Origin: Rhodanobacter sp.
Lineage (GTDB): Bacteria; Pseudomonadota; Gammaproteobacteria; Xanthomonadales; Rhodanobacteraceae
Direction: 5' to 3'
Length of the DNA: 33,175 bases
Assembly (NCBI GenBank): GCA_030148505.1
Contig: JASBTI010000025.1
Location: 1-33,175 of the forward strand
The notes under the pieces: generated by a model
Told to the model about the DNA's origin: nothing
Databases searched by the model: none
Seen by the model: only the letters and a program-made list of their open reading frames with translations
Made by a program: the position numbers and the translations under genes
Shown: in pieces, positions 1-9,091 of the stretch
Position numbering within the stretch: position 1 is the first letter of the stretch
Layout of the letters: each line of letters starts with the position of its first letter

Positions 1-631
1 CAGCGAGTTCGGCTTCGCTCAGTCGCCGGGGTCCGGTCGCACCAAAACCATCCAGTGCCAGCCCCCAGGGATTGGCCTCCGGGTCAACGGAAAGACGCAC
101 GACGCGAAGCGGATAACGGATGGTCGTCTTCTTCACCGTCATCCCTTTCACCGACTCGAAAAGGTCAATATCCAGCCACACTACCCAGACACCCGGTGCA
201 AGCACATCCACCCGACGTTCCTCATAACCATGACCGGGCACCTCTTGCACGCCACGTACACGGTAGGCCAACTCACCCTGTTTGCCTTTCAACTCCATAT
301 CGGCGATGAGGTCGGCCCGATAGCGCGGCGTGACATACGGCGAAATACGAAAGATCGCTTTGCCATAATCCTGAGCACCGTCTTCCGACCAGTGATTGAG
401 TTGCTGGAAGATATAGAAGGCGAAGGCGTAGACGTTGGCTGGCGGCACTTGGTCGATGGTCTGCGTTGCACCGGAGCGCAGATCCGGTGGGACGTGCACG
501 GTGAGATGTTTGGGTGACTGACTCCAGCCAAACCACAGCGCCAGGATAATCACAACCTGCACACCGATAATGATCCACAGCGAGCGCAAATTAGCACGGA
601 CGTTATCGATCTCGTACCGGTATCGTCGCAT
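1..631 (-). CDS. ICE conjugative transfer protein, PFL_4703 family (TIGR03746), C-terminus cut by window edge
   Basis: The reading frame is open from an ATG at 629-631 to the window edge, giving 210 codons without a stop. The product begins MRRYRYEIDNVRANLRSLW and has one membrane segment at about residues 17-36 (WIIIGVQVVIILALWFGW), followed by a periplasmic domain. This matches the PFL_4703 family, a bitopic component of the ICE mating-pair-formation apparatus and probably a VirB8/TraE-like scaffold (that role is inference). The ATG overlaps the end of the upstream TIGR03750 gene by 29 bases, so the two are probably translationally coupled. Family members are slightly longer than 210 residues, so only the extreme C-terminus should be missing. 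Confidence 0.85.
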   Translation of the reverse strand, partial: MRRYRYEIDNVRANLRSLWIIIGVQVVIILALWFGWSQSPKHLTVHVPPDLRSGATQTIDQVPPANVYAFAFYIFQQLNHWSEDGAQDYGKAIFRISPYVTPRYRADLIADMELKGKQGELAYRVRGVQEVPGHGYEERRVDVLAPGVWVVWLDIDLFESVKGMTVKKTTIRYPLRVVRLSVDPEANPWGLALDGFGATGPRRLSEAELA

Positions 632-983
632 CCCAGGTCCTCCCGATATCCCAGGCGCCAGAGCGCCGAACGAATGCCGAACGACGCAAGCCGTGGTCAT
701 CCAGCCAGATCATGATCTGTTGCTGGTAATAGCCGTCCGGTCGGCCTCGCTTGAGACGTTGAAACAGACTGGCCATCACGATGACCGTGGCGACCACACC
801 CACCCCGGCAATCCCAAAACCCATGGTGACCACGCCCATCAACCATGCCAGGAGGAGACTGACAGGCAACCAGATGAGCGCGGCCACACCAACAATGACG
901 CCCAGTTCGGACGACGAACAACCCTTGAATATCGCCGGCTCAACATTGAGCCGGTCAGCCAGAATGTCACCTCGATGTGCCAT
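603..983 (-). CDS. Conjugative transfer region protein, TIGR03750 family
   Basis: This is a 126-residue protein with two hydrophobic segments, roughly residues 27-46 and 48-72 (VGVAALIWLPVSLLLAWLMG, then GIAGVGVVATVIVMAS). A basic cytoplasmic tail follows, with a YYQQQIMIWLDDHG motif typical of TIGR03750. Small two-helix proteins of this size in ICE and IncI-like transfer operons resemble VirB3/TraL pore components; that comparison is an inference from size and topology. It overlaps the next gene by 29 bases and follows the PFL_4702 gene with only a few bases between, so it sits inside one operon. Length is normal and no defects are seen. Confidence 0.85.
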   Translation of the reverse strand: MAHRGDILADRLNVEPAIFKGCSSSELGVIVGVAALIWLPVSLLLAWLMGVVTMGFGIAGVGVVATVIVMASLFQRLKRGRPDGYYQQQIMIWLDDHGLRRSAFVRRSGAWDIGRTWDATIPVRDR

Positions 984-987
984 CCTG

Positions 988-1335
988 TTAGATGACGCCC
1001 GCGTCTTCCGTCAGCAGGTAGCTTGCGAAGATCAGCACGATCGCACCGACGATGCCCAGCACACCGACCTCGGCCCACTCGGCCTTGCCTTGTCGTGCCT
1101 CATTGAACTTCGAAAATCCGAGATAGGCGATCCACAGAAACCCGAGCACTGCGATAGCGAGCCCGAGCACGAGCCCACCGTCTTTGATATAGCCCTTGAT
1201 CAACGAGATCCAGTCACCCGCCGCCGGCGCGGTACTGGGTGCCACCGGTGTCGGCAAGGCCGCCCACACCGACTGATACGCAGACATCGCCAGCAGCCCA
1301 ATTGCTGCTGTTCCTTTTTTGATTGACTTCATCAT
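988..1335 (-). CDS. ICE membrane protein, PFL_4702 family (TIGR03745)
   Basis: The product is 115 residues: a cleavable signal peptide (MMKSIKKG..., predicted cleavage after SVWA), then a short proline/alanine-rich stretch and two membrane segments (GLVLGLAIAVLGFLWIAYLG and VGVLGIVGAIVLIFASYLLT). This is a pilin/VirB2-like layout and agrees with the PFL_4702 family. The frame stays open upstream to 1644, but the start at 1335 is preferred because a strong GGAGG (1346-1350) lies nine bases upstream and the signal peptide begins there; 1332 is a second in-phase ATG. It is cotranscribed between the PFL_4701-type and TIGR03750 genes. Confidence 0.87.
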   Translation of the reverse strand: MMKSIKKGTAAIGLLAMSAYQSVWAALPTPVAPSTAPAAGDWISLIKGYIKDGGLVLGLAIAVLGFLWIAYLGFSKFNEARQGKAEWAEVGVLGIVGAIVLIFASYLLTEDAGVI

Positions 1336-1400
1336 GATTACTTTTCCTCCGAGGTAACGGGGCCATTCCCCAAATCTTTGACGCAGTGATGGCCAACGCC

Positions 1401-1637
1401 TCACCGCAGATAAAATCCCAACACCATGAGTACGATGCTCGCGCGCAGTGCATTCCAAATCACATCGAACAAGACCACTTGACCGTTCTGCCAGGCCCGG
1501 AAGGTGCCCAACGTCACCCAGATCACCCAGACAAAGGCGAGTACTAGCACCACGGATGCGATAGCTGTCAGCAGCGTCGGGGCGGTGACTCCGGAACCTG
1601 CCTGAAATGCGGTGTTCTGAGCGGGCGTCATGGTCAT
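1401..1637 (-). CDS. ICE protein, PFL_4701 family (TIGR03758)
   Basis: This 78-residue protein has two hydrophobic segments (TLLTAIASVVLVLAFVWVIW and the C-terminal IWNALRASIVLMVLGFYL) separated by a short polar turn with FRAWQNGQVVLFDV. Size, topology and position immediately before the PFL_4702 gene match the PFL_4701 family. It is probably an inner-membrane component of the ICE type IV secretion or pilus assembly; its exact role is not known to me. The ATG overlaps the region of the upstream RAQPRD stop (1641), so the genes are tightly packed in one operon. Confidence 0.85.
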   Translation of the reverse strand: MTMTPAQNTAFQAGSGVTAPTLLTAIASVVLVLAFVWVIWVTLGTFRAWQNGQVVLFDVIWNALRASIVLMVLGFYLR

Positions 1638-1640
1638 CCA

Positions 1641-1943
1641 TCACTGGCGATAGTCGCCACGCAATGGCGGGAAAGTTCGTGGCTCTGCCCGAGGCACATC
1701 AATGTGTTCCTGAATGCCCTGCTGGGTTCTGGACAGATCCTGACGCAACCAGTCGTAGCGGAACCGAATACGGGCATCCGGGTTGGCTTGAGCCTCGGCT
1801 TCACGGATCAACGGTTCGAGCGCCTCAAGCTCATGGACAATTCTTGCCAGCGCCGCGCGTTCACCATCGGTATCAGCGAAGGCGAACTGAGTTGGTAAGG
1901 CAGTGCTGAGAAGTCCTGCTATCAGGACATGGGCAATTCGCAT
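1641..1943 (-). CDS. RAQPRD-family ICE protein (TIGR01690)
   Basis: This is an exported protein of about 100 residues. The chosen start (MRIAHVLIAGLL) gives a clean signal peptide ending near FAFA, and a GAGGA lies eight bases upstream. Earlier in-phase ATGs at 1958 and 1976 would add a polar extension and lack a good ribosome-binding site. The mature part holds the region aligning with the RAQPRD signature (RIRFRYDWLRQDL, then a C-terminal PRAEPRTFPPLRG). In PFGI-1/ICEclc-like elements this gene opens the same cluster. Here it is the first transfer gene after the accessory island, so its original upstream neighbour has been displaced. Confidence 0.85.
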   Translation of the reverse strand: MRIAHVLIAGLLSTALPTQFAFADTDGERAALARIVHELEALEPLIREAEAQANPDARIRFRYDWLRQDLSRTQQGIQEHIDVPRAEPRTFPPLRGDYRQ

Positions 1944-2188
1944 CGATGTTTTCCTCATGATGTTCATGAGGCGCAATGGTGCGGCATCAGATTAGGATGG
2001 GATACGGAAAATCAATTCCGTAAGGTGCGGGGTTTTGTACCTACGACAATCGCAACGAGATTGCCGACTTTCAAGTTAGAGCGATCGTGCGCGCGGAGGT
2101 ATAGGCGAGAACTTGATCACTAGCATGCCGTGACTGGCCACAGTTACTGAAAGCAGTCAATCAGATTTAGAATGCGACCGACAGCCCA

Positions 2189-2240
2189 CGACCCTTTGGA
2201 GACGGTCAGCGCGATTGCTACGATCGGCTGCTCTTCGGCC
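2189..2240 (+). repeat. Left copy of 52-bp inverted repeat
   Basis: This sequence begins CGACCCTTTGGAG and ends CTCTTCGGCC. It equals the reverse complement of 30669-30720 at all 52 positions. Beyond the perfect core the two loci share weaker similarity further inward (AACGTCTGCTT here, AACGTCCGCTT on the reverse strand near 30620), so both may be pieces of a longer repeat family. Function unknown. Confidence 0.9.
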
Positions 2241-2395
2241 GAAGCAGCCGGTCCCCACTTTCCACACCCGGTCATTCAGGAACGTCTGCTTCTGAAGATG
2301 CCGAATCGTCATTTTCGACTCATTGCAGACGGGTTGATGGAGAACGCCAGTCTTAAACGGACAATCACCGATTGCAGCATCGCATGTGCCCACAC

Positions 2396-2433
2396 AAAAT
2401 CGAAGGGCTGCGCGCCGTTATCTGGGCACAGCC
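2396..2433 (-). terminator. Candidate Rho-independent terminator of the RND efflux operon
   Basis: Reading the minus strand just after the outer membrane factor stop, GGCTGTGC (2433-2426) pairs with GCGCAGCC (2413-2406) with one G-T wobble. A T-rich run (CTTCGATTTT) follows. Position and shape suit a terminator, though the T run is interrupted. Confidence 0.4.
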
Positions 2434-2437
2434 TTTA

Positions 2438-3775
2438 TCATTGCCAACCACCGCCGAGCACCTTGTACAGCGTCACTCGGTTGGCGGCGTCGGCCAGCCG
2501 CACGATGATCAACTCCTGTTCGGCAAGGTAAAGCGAGCGCTGAGCGTCGAGCAAGCCCAGGTAGCTGTCCGCCCCGCCCTTGTAACGCGCATCCGACAGG
2601 CGGAAAGCTGCCTGCGTGGCCTCAACCTGCTGGTACCGGGCGTCAAGCCGTTCGGTGAGCGAGGCACGGTCTGCCAGCGCATCGGCCACCTCCCGGAAGG
2701 CGCTCTGGATAGCCTTCTCGTACTGCGCCACATTGATGTCGCGCTGCACCTCGGCTACGTCCAGGCTCGCCTCCAGGCGGCCCGCCTCGAAAACCGGAAT
2801 GCGGATCAGCGGGATGAAGCTCCAGGCTCCCGATCCGCCGCTGAACAGGCCGTCCAGGGTGCTGCTGGCGGTGCCGGCGGCGGCGGTCAGCGTAATGCTT
2901 GGGAAGAAAGCAGCGCGGGCGGCGCCGATGCTGGCATTGGCAGCACGCAGCACGCGTTCGGCCTGCAGGATATCGGGGCGTCGGGTGAGTACGTCGGAAG
3001 GCAAGCCAGTTGGCAATTCGGCCACAGTGCTGACCGTGTCGGTGAGCGTGGCGGGCAGCAGGTCGGCCGACACTGGGGCGCCGACAACGAGTGCGAGTGC
3101 GTTTTCGTCCTGAGCGGCGAAGCTGTTATAACGCGCAACGTCGGCACGAGCGCTTTGCAGCAGCTGCTGCGACTGGTTCAGGTCAAGCGCCGAGACCGCA
3201 CCGGCTTCGAAACTGCGTCGGATCAGGTCGTGGGATTTCTGCCGTGTCTCGTAGGTGCTGCGCGCCAGCGCCAGGCGTTCGTTGTCAAACGCAAGCGTCA
3301 ACCAGGTGCCGGCAACTTCGGCCACCAGGCTTATCTGGGCGCTGCGGCGCGCTTCCTCGGTGCCGAGATATTGCTCCAGCGCTGCTGCGTTGAGACTGCG
3401 GATGCGGCCGAAGAAATCCAGCTCGTAAGCGGAGAAACCGATCGTGGCGTTGTACTGGCGACTGATCCCAGCCTCACCGCTGCTGGTCAGTTCGCCCGGC
3501 AGGCGCTGTGCGGTTTGTTCGCCAATCGCGCCGACAGAGGGAAATAGGTCAGCGCGCTGGATGCGGTACTGCGCGCGCGCCTGCTCGATGTTGAGTGCAG
3601 CTACACGCAGGTCGCGGTTGTTGGCGAGCGCCAGCGCAATCACGTCGCGCAGTTGTGCATTGGCGAAATAGTCGCGCCAGATGATGGCGTCGGCCGGCGT
3701 TGCCTCAGCTGCCTGGGGCGCATTCGGAAAACTCGCCGGCACCGGCGCCACGGGCCGCTGGTATTCCGGGATCAT
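2438..3775 (-). CDS. RND efflux outer membrane factor (OprM/NodT family), signal peptide frame broken
   Basis: The 445 residues cover the mature part of an OprM/TolC-type outer membrane channel: an IPEYQRP start typical of these lipoproteins, two repeated helical/beta halves, the RRPDILQAERVLRAANASIGAARAAFFPS-type region (given here in pieces: RRPDIL, AERVL, IGAARAAFFP), and a C-terminal YKGGADSYLGLLDAQR. Upstream in the same frame, up to about 3829, the DNA encodes a hydrophobic stretch ending LASAC (Cys codon 3779-3781), a lipoprotein signal, but with no start codon. The ATG that overlaps the transporter stop (3834) is one base out of frame. Either a base is missing between 3814 and 3834, or translation starts at 3775 and the protein is not exported. 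It is the last gene of the operon and the only outer membrane factor in the window. Confidence 0.88.
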   Translation of the reverse strand: MIPEYQRPVAPVPASFPNAPQAAEATPADAIIWRDYFANAQLRDVIALALANNRDLRVAALNIEQARAQYRIQRADLFPSVGAIGEQTAQRLPGELTSSGEAGISRQYNATIGFSAYELDFFGRIRSLNAAALEQYLGTEEARRSAQISLVAEVAGTWLTLAFDNERLALARSTYETRQKSHDLIRRSFEAGAVSALDLNQSQQLLQSARADVARYNSFAAQDENALALVVGAPVSADLLPATLTDTVSTVAELPTGLPSDVLTRRPDILQAERVLRAANASIGAARAAFFPSITLTAAAGTASSTLDGLFSGGSGAWSFIPLIRIPVFEAGRLEASLDVAEVQRDINVAQYEKAIQSAFREVADALADRASLTERLDARYQQVEATQAAFRLSDARYKGGADSYLGLLDAQRSLYLAEQELIIVRLADAANRVTLYKVLGGGWQ

Positions 3776-3833
3776 CGTGCAGGCGCTCGCCAGGCTGGCG
3801 GCAATTGCGACGGTCAGGGTCGTAACGGGCTCA

Positions 3834-6800
3834 TCACTTGACCTCCAGTTGGGCTGCTGCAGAGGCTGTTTCTGCCGCCTGTGGCTTGCTCTTGAACAGG
3901 CGCATGATCACCACGTAGAACAGCGGGATGAAGAAAAGGCCAAGCAATGTGCCGGCGAGGGTGCCGCCGAGCACACCGGTGCCGATCGCGTTCTGGCTGC
4001 CCGAGCCGGCACCGGTGGCGATCGCCAGCGGCAGCACGCCAAGGCCGAAAGCGAGCGAAGTCATCAGGATCGGGCGCAGTCGCATGCGCACCGCTTCGAG
4101 CGTGGCGCTGATCAGGTCCTTGCCCTCCTGCTCCATCTGCGCCTTGGCGAATTCCACGATGAGGATCGCGTTCTTCGACGACAGGCCGATGGTGGCGAGC
4201 AGGGCGACCTGGAAATAGACGTCGTTCGACAGCCCGCGGCTGGTCGCCGCCAGCACGGCGCCGACCACCCCGAGCGGCACCACCAGCATGACGGCGAACG
4301 GCACCGACCAGCTTTCGTACAGCGCGGCCAGGGACAGGAACACCACCAGCAGCGAAAGCGCGTAGAGTCCCGGCGCCTGGGTGCCTGAGCGACGCTCCTC
4401 GTAGGAGGTGCCGCTCCATTCGTAGCCGATGCCGGGCGGCAGCTTGGCGATGATCTCCTCGACCGCCGCCATCGCGTCGCCCGACGACAGGCCGGGCGCG
4501 GCCTGTCCTTGCAACTCAACCGACGGCTGGCCGTTGAAGCGCTCCAGCCGCGGTGAACCATAGACCCAGTGCGCGGTGGCGAATGCCGACAAGGGCACCA
4601 TCTCGCCCTGCTGGTTGCGCAGGTACCACTTGGCCAGATCGTCCGGCTTCATGCGCGCGTCGGCGTCGGCCTGCAGATACACCTTCTTGATGCGGCCACG
4701 ATCGATGAAGTCGTTGACATAGGTGCCGCCCCAGGCGGTGGCGAGCGTGTCGTTGATGTCCGCGACCGACACACCGAGCGCACCGGCCTTGGCATGGTCG
4801 ATGTCGAGCTGGTACTCGGCGACGTCGTCCTGGCCGTTGGGGCGCACCGCGACCAGGCGCTTGTCCTGCGACGCCATGCCGAGGAACTGGTTGCGCGCCG
4901 CGATCAGCGCGTCGTGGCCGAGACCGGCACGGTCCTGCAACTGCACGTTGAAACCGCTGGCGGTGCCGAGCTCAAGCACCGCCGGCGGCACGAAAGCGAA
5001 CACCATCGCCTCGCGGATCTGCGAGAACGCCGCCATCGCACGGCCGGCGACCGATTTCACGTCCTGCCCCGGCTCGGGGCGTTCGTCCCAGTGCTTCATG
5101 CTGACGAAGCCCAGGCCCATGTTCTGGCCCGTGCCCCCGAAGCTGAAGCCGGCTATGGTGAAAATCGAGTTCACGTTGTCCTTCTCGCCCTCAAGGAAGT
5201 GGTGCTCGACCTTCTTCAGCACCTCGACGGTGCGCTCCTGGGTCGCGCCGGCCGGCAGCATGATCTGGGTAAACATCAGACCTTGGTCTTCCTCCGGCAG
5301 GAAGGACGTCTGCAGGCGGAAGAACAGCAGCACCAGCACGCCGATGATGGCGACGTAGATCGCCAGGAAGCGCAGGCTGCGCGCGAGGATCTTGCCCACC
5401 GCCGATTCGTAGCGCTCGGTATTGCGGGCGAACATGCGGTTGAACCAGTGGAAGAATTTCCCGAATACCCCGCCCTCGCCCGGCTCGTGGCCTTTCTCGA
5501 CCGGCTTCAGCATGGTTGCGCACAGCGCCGGCGTGAACACGATCGCCACCAGCACCGACAGCGCCATCGCCGCAACGATGGTGATCGAGAACTGGCGATA
5601 GATGACGCCGGTGGAGCCGCCGAAGAAGGCCATCGGCACGAACACCGCGGACAGCACCAGGCCGATGCCGACCAGCGCGCCGGTGATCTGGCGCATCGAT
5701 TTCCTGGTCGCCTCCTTCGGCGACAGGCCTTCCTCGCTCATGATGCGCTCGACGTTTTCGACCACCACGATGGCGTCGTCCACCAGCAGGCCGATGGCGA
5801 GGACCAGGCCGAACATGGTCAGCGTGTTGATCGAGAAGCCGAACGCCGCCATCACGCCGAAGGTGCCGAGCAACACCACCGGCACGGCGATGGTAGGGAT
5901 GATCGTGGCGCGGAAGTTCTGCAGGAACAGGTACATCACCAGGAACACCAGGATGATCGCCTCGACCAGCGTCTCCACCACGTTCATGATGGAAATCTTG
6001 ACGAAGGGTGTGGTGTCGTAGGGCACCACCACGTCGACGCCCGCCGGGAAATACGGCTTCATCTGCTCGATCTTGGCGCGCACTGCATCCGCGGTATCGA
6101 GCGCGTTGGCGCCGGCAGCGAGCTTGATGCCGATACCTGCGGCGGGCTGGCCGTTGTAGCGGGTGAGGAAACCGTAGTTCTCGGAGCCGATCTCGACCCT
6201 TGCGACATCCTTCAGGCGCACCTCACCGCCCTGCGCCGAACTGTGCAGAAGGATCTGCTCGAACTGCTCGACGGTTTGCAGCCGGCTTTGTGCCGTGACC
6301 GATGCGGTGAAGCCCTGCCCCGCCACTGCCGGCGTGCCGCCGAGCTGGCCGGCCGACACCTGGGCGTTCTGCGCCCGGATTGCGGCCTGCACGTCGCCCG
6401 GCGTGAGCCTGAAGCTGTTCAGCCTGGCGGGGTCGAGCCACACGCGCATGGCGTACTGCGAGCCGAACACCTGCACCTCGCCGACCCCGGTGACGCGCGA
6501 CAGCGGATCCTGCACCGTGGCGCTGAGGAAATCAGCGAGGTCCTCCCGATTCTGGCTGCCGTCCCTGGAGACGAAGCCGATCACCATGAGGAAGTTGCGC
6601 GCCGATTTTGCGACCTGCACGCCCTGCTGCTGCACCGCCAGCGGCAGCAGCGGCAATCCGGTCTGCAGCTTGTTCTGCACCTGCACCTGGGCGATGTCGG
6701 GATTGGTGCCGGCGTCAAAGGTCAGACTCAGCGTGGCGCGGCCGAAGGAATCGGACTGCGAGCTCATGTAGAGCAGGTTGTCGAGGCCAGTCATCTTCTG

Positions 6801-6998
6801 CTCGATGATCTGGGTGACGGAATCTTCCACCGTCTTCGCCGAGGCGCCGGGATAGACGGCGTTGACGGCGATAGTAGGCGGGGCGATGGCCGGATACTGC
6901 GACACCGGCAGTGCCAGGATAGACAGCCCGCCGGCGAGCATGATGACGATGGCGATGACCCACGCGAAGATGGGGCGGTCGATGAAGAAGCTGGCCAT
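3834..6998 (-). CDS. RND multidrug efflux transporter, HAE1 family (AcrB/MexB-like)
   Basis: This 1054-residue inner-membrane protein has the normal AcrB/MexB length. It starts [20 protein letters not shown] (first membrane helix), followed by the periplasmic porter region ([12 protein letters not shown]). The proton-relay aspartates are at residues 407 and 408 ([18 protein letters not shown]) and the partner lysine is near residue 942 ([15 protein letters not shown]). All key relay residues are present, so the pump core appears intact. It uses the proton gradient to drive drugs from periplasm and membrane into the outer membrane channel. It lies 11 bases after the adaptor gene with a GAGG nine bases before its ATG, and its stop overlaps the out-of-frame ATG of the outer membrane factor. 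Substrates cannot be read from the sequence. Confidence 0.96.
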   Translation of the reverse strand: MASFFIDRPIFAWVIAIVIMLAGGLSILALPVSQYPAIAPPTIAVNAVYPGASAKTVEDSVTQIIEQKMTGLDNLLYMSSQSDSFGRATLSLTFDAGTNPDIAQVQVQNKLQTGLPLLPLAVQQQGVQVAKSARNFLMVIGFVSRDGSQNREDLADFLSATVQDPLSRVTGVGEVQVFGSQYAMRVWLDPARLNSFRLTPGDVQAAIRAQNAQVSAGQLGGTPAVAGQGFTASVTAQSRLQTVEQFEQILLHSSAQGGEVRLKDVARVEIGSENYGFLTRYNGQPAAGIGIKLAAGANALDTADAVRAKIEQMKPYFPAGVDVVVPYDTTPFVKISIMNVVETLVEAIILVFLVMYLFLQNFRATIIPTIAVPVVLLGTFGVMAAFGFSINTLTMFGLVLAIGLLVDDAIVVVENVERIMSEEGLSPKEATRKSMRQITGALVGIGLVLSAVFVPMAFFGGSTGVIYRQFSITIVAAMALSVLVAIVFTPALCATMLKPVEKGHEPGEGGVFGKFFHWFNRMFARNTERYESAVGKILARSLRFLAIYVAIIGVLVLLFFRLQTSFLPEEDQGLMFTQIMLPAGATQERTVEVLKKVEHHFLEGEKDNVNSIFTIAGFSFGGTGQNMGLGFVSMKHWDERPEPGQDVKSVAGRAMAAFSQIREAMVFAFVPPAVLELGTASGFNVQLQDRAGLGHDALIAARNQFLGMASQDKRLVAVRPNGQDDVAEYQLDIDHAKAGALGVSVADINDTLATAWGGTYVNDFIDRGRIKKVYLQADADARMKPDDLAKWYLRNQQGEMVPLSAFATAHWVYGSPRLERFNGQPSVELQGQAAPGLSSGDAMAAVEEIIAKLPPGIGYEWSGTSYEERRSGTQAPGLYALSLLVVFLSLAALYESWSVPFAVMLVVPLGVVGAVLAATSRGLSNDVYFQVALLATIGLSSKNAILIVEFAKAQMEQEGKDLISATLEAVRMRLRPILMTSLAFGLGVLPLAIATGAGSGSQNAIGTGVLGGTLAGTLLGLFFIPLFYVVIMRLFKSKPQAAETASAAAQLEVK

Positions 6999-7009
6999 GG
7001 TCCGTTACC

Positions 7010-8191
7010 TCACTTTGCCACGGTCGCGGCGGCAGGCGCTGAACCGGCCTCCTGCGCCTGCACTGGCGCACCCGGTTTCACCTTCTGCAGGCCTTCGACG
7101 ATGACACGGTCACCCGCAGCGAGGCCCTCGGTCACCACCCATTTGTCGACGATCGATTGCTCTGCCTTGACGGCGCGCGGCTCGACCTTGTTCTCGGCGT
7201 TCACCACCATCACCTGCGCTTCGCCGCGTGGCGTGCGGCTGACGGCCGCGTGCGGCACCAGCATGGCAGCGCGATTCACGCCCTGTGTCAGGCGTGCGCG
7301 AACATACATGCCGGGCAACAAATCACCCTTCGGATTGGGAAACACCGCGCGCAGCGTCACGCTGCCGGTGCCTTCGTCGACAGATACTTCCGAGAACGCC
7401 AGCCGGCCTTCGGCACCGTAGACGCTACCGTCTTCCAGCACCAGTTGCACCGGTACAGTATTGCCCGTCGCGCGCTGCAGCTTACCGGATTCGAGATCGC
7501 GTTTCAGGCCCAGCAGCTTGGCGCTGGATTGCGTCACGTCGACAAAAATGGGATCGAGTTGCTGCACCGTGGCGAGCGCTGCTTCCTGGTTGGCGGTGAC
7601 CAGCGCCCCCGCCGTCACAGTCGAACGGCCAATGCGTCCGGCAATCGGCGAGCTAACGCGGGTGAAGTCGAGATCGACGCGCGCCTTGTCGAGTGCCGCC
7701 TTCGCCGTGCCGACATCAGCCTGTGCCTGCTTCTGCGCGGCCTGGGCTTCCTCGTTGGCCTGTGCGCTCACTGCTTCGATCTTCACAAGGTCGGCGTAGC
7801 GAACGGCCTTCTGCCGCGCGACTTCCAGGTTGGCATCCGCCCGCGCCAGACTCGCGCGTGCACTGTTATAGACCGCCTGATAGGTCGACGGATCGATCCG
7901 GTACAGCACTTGGCCAGCCGCGACATCGCTGCCTTCCTTGAACATTCGCTCTTTGACAATGCCGCTCACCTGCGGCCGCAATTCAGCCACCATGTAAGGT
8001 CTGGTACGGCCTGGCAATTCAGCTGTTATCGGCACAGATTCGGGCTGCACCGTCATCACCGTAACTGCAGGCGCCCCTTGCATGCCGCCGGCAGGCGCGT
8101 TCTGTTGCTCACCGCTGCAAGCGTTGAGTAGCAGGGTGCTTGCCAGTGCCAAACCTAAGGGTAGTAATCGCAGGATGCGTGGGGACTGCAT
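7010..8191 (-). CDS. RND efflux periplasmic adaptor lipoprotein (AcrA/MexA-like)
   Basis: The product has a lipoprotein signal (MQSPRILRLLPLGLALAST then LLLNAC). It continues with the biotinyl-lipoyl half (RPQVSGIVKERMFKEGSDVAAGQ region), a helical hairpin (about residues 95-160), a second lipoyl half with RVSSPIAGRIGRS, a beta-barrel and a membrane-proximal domain ending in an Ala-rich tail. It bridges the RND transporter and the outer membrane channel. I chose the start at 8191 because AAAGG lies six bases upstream and the signal peptide follows directly; an in-phase ATG at 8224 would add eleven polar residues. It is the first gene of the RND operon and is divergent from the tetR gene, whose palindromic operator lies between them. 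Confidence 0.95.
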   Translation of the reverse strand: MQSPRILRLLPLGLALASTLLLNACSGEQQNAPAGGMQGAPAVTVMTVQPESVPITAELPGRTRPYMVAELRPQVSGIVKERMFKEGSDVAAGQVLYRIDPSTYQAVYNSARASLARADANLEVARQKAVRYADLVKIEAVSAQANEEAQAAQKQAQADVGTAKAALDKARVDLDFTRVSSPIAGRIGRSTVTAGALVTANQEAALATVQQLDPIFVDVTQSSAKLLGLKRDLESGKLQRATGNTVPVQLVLEDGSVYGAEGRLAFSEVSVDEGTGSVTLRAVFPNPKGDLLPGMYVRARLTQGVNRAAMLVPHAAVSRTPRGEAQVMVVNAENKVEPRAVKAEQSIVDKWVVTEGLAAGDRVIVEGLQKVKPGAPVQAQEAGSAPAAATVAK

Positions 8192-8262
8192 GGATAGCCT
8201 TTCGTGAATGTGTGCCGTCTGCATTGGTAGGCATCCTGATGAAGGGTTAATTTAATACAATA

Positions 8263-8300
8263 TAGATTGAACATTCAATCTAGAATAAATGTTCAATCTA
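8263..8300. promoter_or_regulatory. Palindromic operator between the tetR gene and the RND operon
   Basis: A 20-bp perfect palindrome, TAGATTGAA-CA-TTCAATCTA (8263-8282), is followed by a third half-site, GTTCAATCTA (8291-8300). A TATACT hexamer (8299-8304), a possible -10 for the tetR gene, touches the third half-site. AT-rich sequence on the other side could serve the RND operon. TetR-family proteins bind palindromes of this kind and usually repress both their own gene and the divergent pump; which protein binds here is inference. Confidence 0.7.
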
Positions 8301-8374
8301 TACTAGTATTGAAACAAATGCAAGATTTGAATTGCCTTCCCGCACTTCTGCGCCTCCCACTTTGGAGATCAAAC

Positions 8375-8992
8375 ATGACCGCCACTCACGACCAAGCAAC
8401 CGACACTTCGCGAGCCGATGCGCGACGCACACAGATCCGCACAGCTGCAGCTGACTGCTTCCGCCAACACGGCTTTCACGGCACCAGCATTGCGCAGATA
8501 TCAAAAACGGCCGGCATGAGCACCGGCCACATCTATCATTACTTCGAGAATAAGGAGGAGATCATTGCCGACATCGTCGCCCAGGACCTGGAGCGGCTAC
8601 TGACGCTGACCGCTGAACTGCGTGCAGCAAGCGACGTCAAAGCGGCCATGATCGAGCGTGCTGTCGAGGGGGTACGGGCCAATCTCGACTCGAGTACGGC
8701 GGGACTACAAATGGAAATCATCGCCGAAGCCGCACGCAATCCACATATCGCCGGGATCGTGCGCGCGGCCGACAAACAGTGCCGGGACAGCCTCGCCGAA
8801 ACCATCCGTGCTACACGACGGCAAGCCGCCGGCCATGAGGACAATGCGGCCACGCTAGCAGGTATGGTGGAAGCCATTTCGGCCATGTTCGAAGGATTGC
8901 GTATTCGAGCAATCCGCAATCCTGACATTGATCGGGATGGCGTGGTGAGGGTGTTCCGGCGCATGGTCAGCGACCTCCTCACGCAAACGTGA
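8375..8992 (+). CDS. TetR/AcrR-family transcriptional regulator
   Basis: This is a 205-residue repressor. The N-terminal helix-turn-helix is clear: ADCFRQHGFHGTSIAQISK, then AGMSTGHIYHYFENKEEII, at about residues 22-62. The C-terminal ligand-binding half is helical and unremarkable. The frame is open back to 8267, but the start at 8375 is preferred because GGAG (8364-8367) sits seven bases upstream and TetR proteins begin shortly before this domain. The longer version would also start inside the operator palindrome. The gene is divergent from the RND operon and 99 bases ahead of the yhiI-rbbA-yhhJ genes, so it may control both exporters. Confidence 0.93.
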   Translation: MTATHDQATDTSRADARRTQIRTAAADCFRQHGFHGTSIAQISKTAGMSTGHIYHYFENKEEIIADIVAQDLERLLTLTAELRAASDVKAAMIERAVEGVRANLDSSTAGLQMEIIAEAARNPHIAGIVRAADKQCRDSLAETIRATRRQAAGHEDNAATLAGMVEAISAMFEGLRIRAIRNPDIDRDGVVRVFRRMVSDLLTQT

Positions 8993-9091
8993 GCGCGGAC
9001 GAGCGAAGGCAACGACCACTCGCCACGGTGGCCATACGCAATTAACCGGCCCAGAATTTATCGAACAACACCACGCAAGGTAAAAACAACG

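Larger units (their letters stand above)
1944..2437. other. Gene-free junction between ICE transfer genes and accessory island
   Basis: I see no credible gene in this stretch. It holds the presumed leader of the RAQPRD gene, the left copy of the 52-bp inverted repeat (2189-2240), a more degenerate segment resembling the right junction (about 2278-2312 against the reverse strand near 30603-30635), and the terminator-like hairpin of the RND operon (2396-2433). Short open frames here have no recognisable homology or ribosome-binding sites. Confidence 0.6.

Noticed and set aside
2172..2531. Short open frame running out of the left 52-bp repeat
   Set aside because: A similar peptide (LETVSAIATIGCSS) can be read from both repeat copies on the respective strands, but this follows from the DNA identity; there is no start signal and the frames diverge outside the repeat.
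2372..3547. A 391-codon plus-strand open frame opposite the outer membrane factor gene
   Set aside because: It is a shadow of a well-supported OprM-type gene, with no ribosome-binding site or domain.
4569..7421. A 950-codon open frame on the plus strand opposite the RND transporter and adaptor genes
   Set aside because: It is antisense to clear RND genes, has the His/Arg/Asp-rich composition of a mirror frame in high-GC DNA, and matches no protein type I recognise.
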